Below, piece by piece: positions 61,691-64,000 of a stretch of 64,000 bases of DNA. Each line of letters opens with the position of its first letter. The first letter of the stretch is position 1. The notes under the pieces were generated by a model. That model was not told the origin of the DNA and searched no databases. It worked only from the letters and a program-made list of their open reading frames with translations. The stretch is from an uncultured Bradyrhizobium sp. (GTDB lineage: Bacteria > Pseudomonadota > Alphaproteobacteria > Rhizobiales > Xanthobacteraceae). Location: NCBI RefSeq assembly GCF_947648125.1, contig NZ_CANSMR010000003.1, positions 186,001-250,000 of the forward strand, in the 5' to 3' direction. The position numbers and the translations under genes are program-made.

Positions 61691-62231
61691 CGCCGCGGGC
61701 CGCGCCCTGCGACAGGATGTCCGCCGCGGCGGGCAATTGTTGCTGCCTATTTCCGGCAATCCATCACGCTGCGGGGTGACCGCGGCGACCGGCTGCGGCT
61801 GCGAATCCGGCCGATCCGGACCGGCCGGCTGCCGCTGAAATGGCCAAATTGGAACCCGCCTTTGGCCCCAGGCATTGAAAAGTCTAGGTTTTTCAAGACG
61901 GCGCATAGGAACCCTGCGCCGCCTATCGGGTTGGCTTTGGTTACGGCTTTGGTGTAATGCTTCCAGTTCTATGGGCATTTGAGGGTGGCGGGCGGCCCGA
62001 ATTTTTCGGGCGGCATGCATCTCAAATGGTTCGACAAAACTGAACCGGGACGGGTGAAGAGCGACCAAGGTGATGCATATCACGTGGTCCAATCCGGAGT
62101 GAATCTAGGCTTACAACCAGGCAGGGCCTGCCGGGACGGCACCCAGTGTCTGGCTTTCGCTGCGCGGTGAGCGCGCCAACCCATCTCGCGTCGGGCCGTT
62201 CGTTCCGACAGGCAAAAATTGGAAATTCGCT
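61691..62231. other. Long leader region upstream of dxs
   Basis: This 541-bp gap shows no supported gene. It contains a hairpin GCCCGAA-TTT-TTCGGGC at 61995-62011 and a stretch of lower GC around 61875-61975 with TTTTTCAAG and TTTGGGC-type elements, where a dxs promoter may lie. No riboswitch that I can recognise is present. The hairpin is about 220 bp from the dxs start. Confidence 0.45.
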
Positions 62232-64000
62232 GTGACCACATTTAGTAAAACGCCGCTTCTTGACACTATTCACACGCCGGATGACCTGCGCAAGCTGAAG
62301 GTCGAGCAGGTGCGGCAGGTTGCCGACGAGCTCCGCCAGGAAACCATCGACGCCGTGTCGGTGACCGGCGGCCATTTCGGCGCCGGCCTCGGCGTGGTCG
62401 AACTGACCACTGCCATCCACTACATCTTCGATACCCCGCGCGACCGCCTGATCTGGGACGTCGGCCACCAGGCCTATCCGCACAAGATCCTGACCGGTCG
62501 CCGCGACCGCATCCGCACCCTGCGCACCGGCGGCGGCCTCTCCGGCTTCACCAAGCGCACCGAGAGCGACTACGATCCGTTCGGCGCCGCGCACTCCTCG
62601 ACCTCGATCTCGGCCGGCCTCGGCATGGCCGTGGCGCGCGACCTCTCCGGCGGCAAGAACAACGTTATCGCCGTGATCGGTGACGGCGCGATGTCGGCGG
62701 GCATGGCCTATGAGGCCATGAACAACGCCGGCGCGATGAACTCGCGCTTGATCGTAATCCTCAACGACAACGACATGTCGATCGCCCCGCCGGTCGGCGC
62801 GATGAGCGCCTACCTGTCGCGCCTCTACTCCGGCAAGACCTACCGTTCGCTGCGCGAGGCGGCCAAGCAGATCAACAAGCGCCTGCCGAAGATCCTCGCC
62901 AACCGCGCCAACCGCGTCGAGGAATATTCCCGCGGCTTCATGATGGACGGCGGCACGCTGTTCGAGGAGCTCGGCTTCTATTACGTCGGCCCGATCGACG
63001 GCCACAATCTCGACCATCTGCTGCCGGTGCTGAAGAACGTCCGCGACATGGAGACCGGGCCGATCCTGGTTCACGTCGTGACCCAGAAGGGCAAGGGCTA
63101 CGGCCCGGCCGAAGCCTCCGCCGACAAGTACCACGCCGTCGTCAAGTTCGACGTCGCGACCGGCACCCAGGCCAAGGCCAAGCCGAACGCGCCGGCCTAC
63201 CAGAACGTGTTCGGCCAGAGCCTCGTCAAGGAAGCCCAGAAGGACGACAAGATCGTCGCCATCACCGCGGCGATGCCGTCGGGCACCGGGGTCGACATCT
63301 TCAACAAGGCGTTCCCGGACCGCACCTTCGACGTCGGCATCGCCGAGCAGCATGCGGTGACGTTTGCAGCCGGCCTCGCCACCGAAGGCTACAAGCCGTT
63401 CTGCGCGATCTACTCGACCTTCCTGCAGCGCGGCTATGACCAGGTGGTCCATGACGTCGCGATCCAGAGCCTCCCGGTCCGCTTCGCGATCGACCGCGCC
63501 GGCCTGGTCGGCGCCGATGGCGCGACCCATGCAGGTTCGTTCGACAACGCCTATCTCGGCTGTCTGCCGAACATGGTGATCATGGCCGCCTCCGACGAGG
63601 CGGAAATGGTCCACATGGTGGCGACCCAGGTTGCGATCAACGATCGTCCGAGCGCGCTGCGCTATCCGCGCGGCGAAGGCCGCGGCGTCGAGATGCCGGA
63701 AGTCGGCATTCCCCTGCCGGTGGGCAAGGGCCGCATTGTCCGCGAGGGCAAGCAGGTGGCGCTGCTGTCGTTCGGCACCCGCCTCGCCGAGTGCGAGAAG
63801 GCCGCCGACGAGCTCGCGGCCCACGGCCTCTCCGCCACGATCGCCGATGCGCGCTTCATGAAGCCGCTCGACGAGGAGATGATCATGAAGCTCGCCCGCG
63901 ACCACGAGATCCTGATCACCATCGAGGAAGGCTCGATCGGCGGCTTCGGCTCGCATGTCATGCAGTTCCTGTCCGACAACGCCATGCTGGACAGCGGCAT
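62232..64000 (+). CDS. dxs: 1-deoxy-D-xylulose-5-phosphate synthase, 3' end outside window
   Basis: Dxs joins pyruvate and glyceraldehyde-3-P to start the MEP isoprenoid pathway. The frame from the GTG at 62232 ((V/M)[19 protein letters not shown]) is open to the right edge, 589 codons. It contains '[18 protein letters not shown]', '[17 protein letters not shown]', the thiamine-diphosphate motif '[19 protein letters not shown]' and the catalytic glutamate segment '[16 protein letters not shown]'. About 50 codons should remain beyond the edge. The GTG start is the one used by close relatives as I know them. Confidence 0.97.
   Translation, partial: MTTFSKTPLLDTIHTPDDLRKLKVEQVRQVADELRQETIDAVSVTGGHFGAGLGVVELTTAIHYIFDTPRDRLIWDVGHQAYPHKILTGRRDRIRTLRTGGGLSGFTKRTESDYDPFGAAHSSTSISAGLGMAVARDLSGGKNNVIAVIGDGAMSAGMAYEAMNNAGAMNSRLIVILNDNDMSIAPPVGAMSAYLSRLYSGKTYRSLREAAKQINKRLPKILANRANRVEEYSRGFMMDGGTLFEELGFYYVGPIDGHNLDHLLPVLKNVRDMETGPILVHVVTQKGKGYGPAEASADKYHAVVKFDVATGTQAKAKPNAPAYQNVFGQSLVKEAQKDDKIVAITAAMPSGTGVDIFNKAFPDRTFDVGIAEQHAVTFAAGLATEGYKPFCAIYSTFLQRGYDQVVHDVAIQSLPVRFAIDRAGLVGADGATHAGSFDNAYLGCLPNMVIMAASDEAEMVHMVATQVAINDRPSALRYPRGEGRGVEMPEVGIPLPVGKGRIVREGKQVALLSFGTRLAECEKAADELAAHGLSATIADARFMKPLDEEMIMKLARDHEILITIEEGSIGGFGSHVMQFLSDNAMLDSG

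Noticed and set aside
62022-63956. A 644-codon open frame antisense to dxs
   Set aside because: It is a GC-rich shadow of the dxs frame, which runs open to the right edge with all Dxs motifs. The antisense translation is low-complexity and unlike any protein family.
1-64000. CRISPR arrays, rRNA genes, intact insertion sequences, origin of replication
   Set aside because: I looked for regular short repeats, conserved rRNA words, transposase motifs and DnaA-box clusters and saw none. The only array-like signal is the pair of palindromic repeats at 50.6-50.8 kb.

Overview
The window reads as chromosomal DNA of a high-GC alphaproteobacterium of the Bradyrhizobium / Rhodopseudomonas type. The basis is a fixGHI and fixNOQP block beside fixLJ, a FixK-type regulator next to hemN, many TTGA-N6-TCAA (FixK/FNR) boxes, class I PHA genes, and hypothetical proteins that I recognise only from this family. 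The genus is an inference, because no rRNA or species marker is present.

Layout. (1) 1-36.1 kb is a low-oxygen island. It holds the cbb3 oxidase (fixNOQP) and its maturation genes (fixGHI, with fixI running off the left edge), the oxygen-sensing pair fixL-fixJ, phosphoketolase plus acetate kinase, an Mla-type lipid ABC transporter, an ADP-forming acyl-CoA-synthetase/GNAT fusion, Hsp20, an alcohol dehydrogenase, PHA synthase, acetoacetyl-CoA reductase and a phasin. It also holds five CBS/USP-type stress proteins, a small cytochrome c, fixK and hemN. Thirteen close matches to TTGA-N6-TCAA lie mostly 50-100 bp upstream of starts, so most of the block looks like one FixK regulon, with fixK itself behind a FixJ-like site. 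The apparent logic is: FixL senses loss of O2, FixJ switches on fixK, and FixK turns on high-affinity respiration, anaerobic haem synthesis, phosphoketolase/acetate carbon flow, PHA storage and protein protection.

(2) 36.1-48.5 kb is an islet with fossil genes at its edges: an opgC tail, a truncated and frameshifted old-yellow-enzyme gene, a frameshifted hypothetical gene, and a tyrosine integrase broken by two apparent single-base deletions 18 bp from a tRNA-Gln. Inside it is an intact tight operon of two paralogous phytoene-desaturase-like FAD proteins around an acetoacetate-decarboxylase-like protein. A convergent gene encodes a very large protein built like mammalian soluble adenylyl cyclase (two cyclase domains, ATPase, long helical repeat region). 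This is the least explained and most interesting part of the window.

(3) 48.5-64 kb is ordinary accessory and housekeeping chromosome: acyl-CoA dehydrogenase, two copies of a palindromic intergenic repeat, a ribosomal protein S21 paralogue, a VOC/SnoaL/hydrolase group divergent from a LysR regulator, DinB, a second hydrolase, enoyl-CoA hydratase, a 5'-nucleotidase family protein, an HDAC-like deacetylase, xseB, and dxs running off the right edge. No CRISPR array, rRNA or intact transposase was seen.
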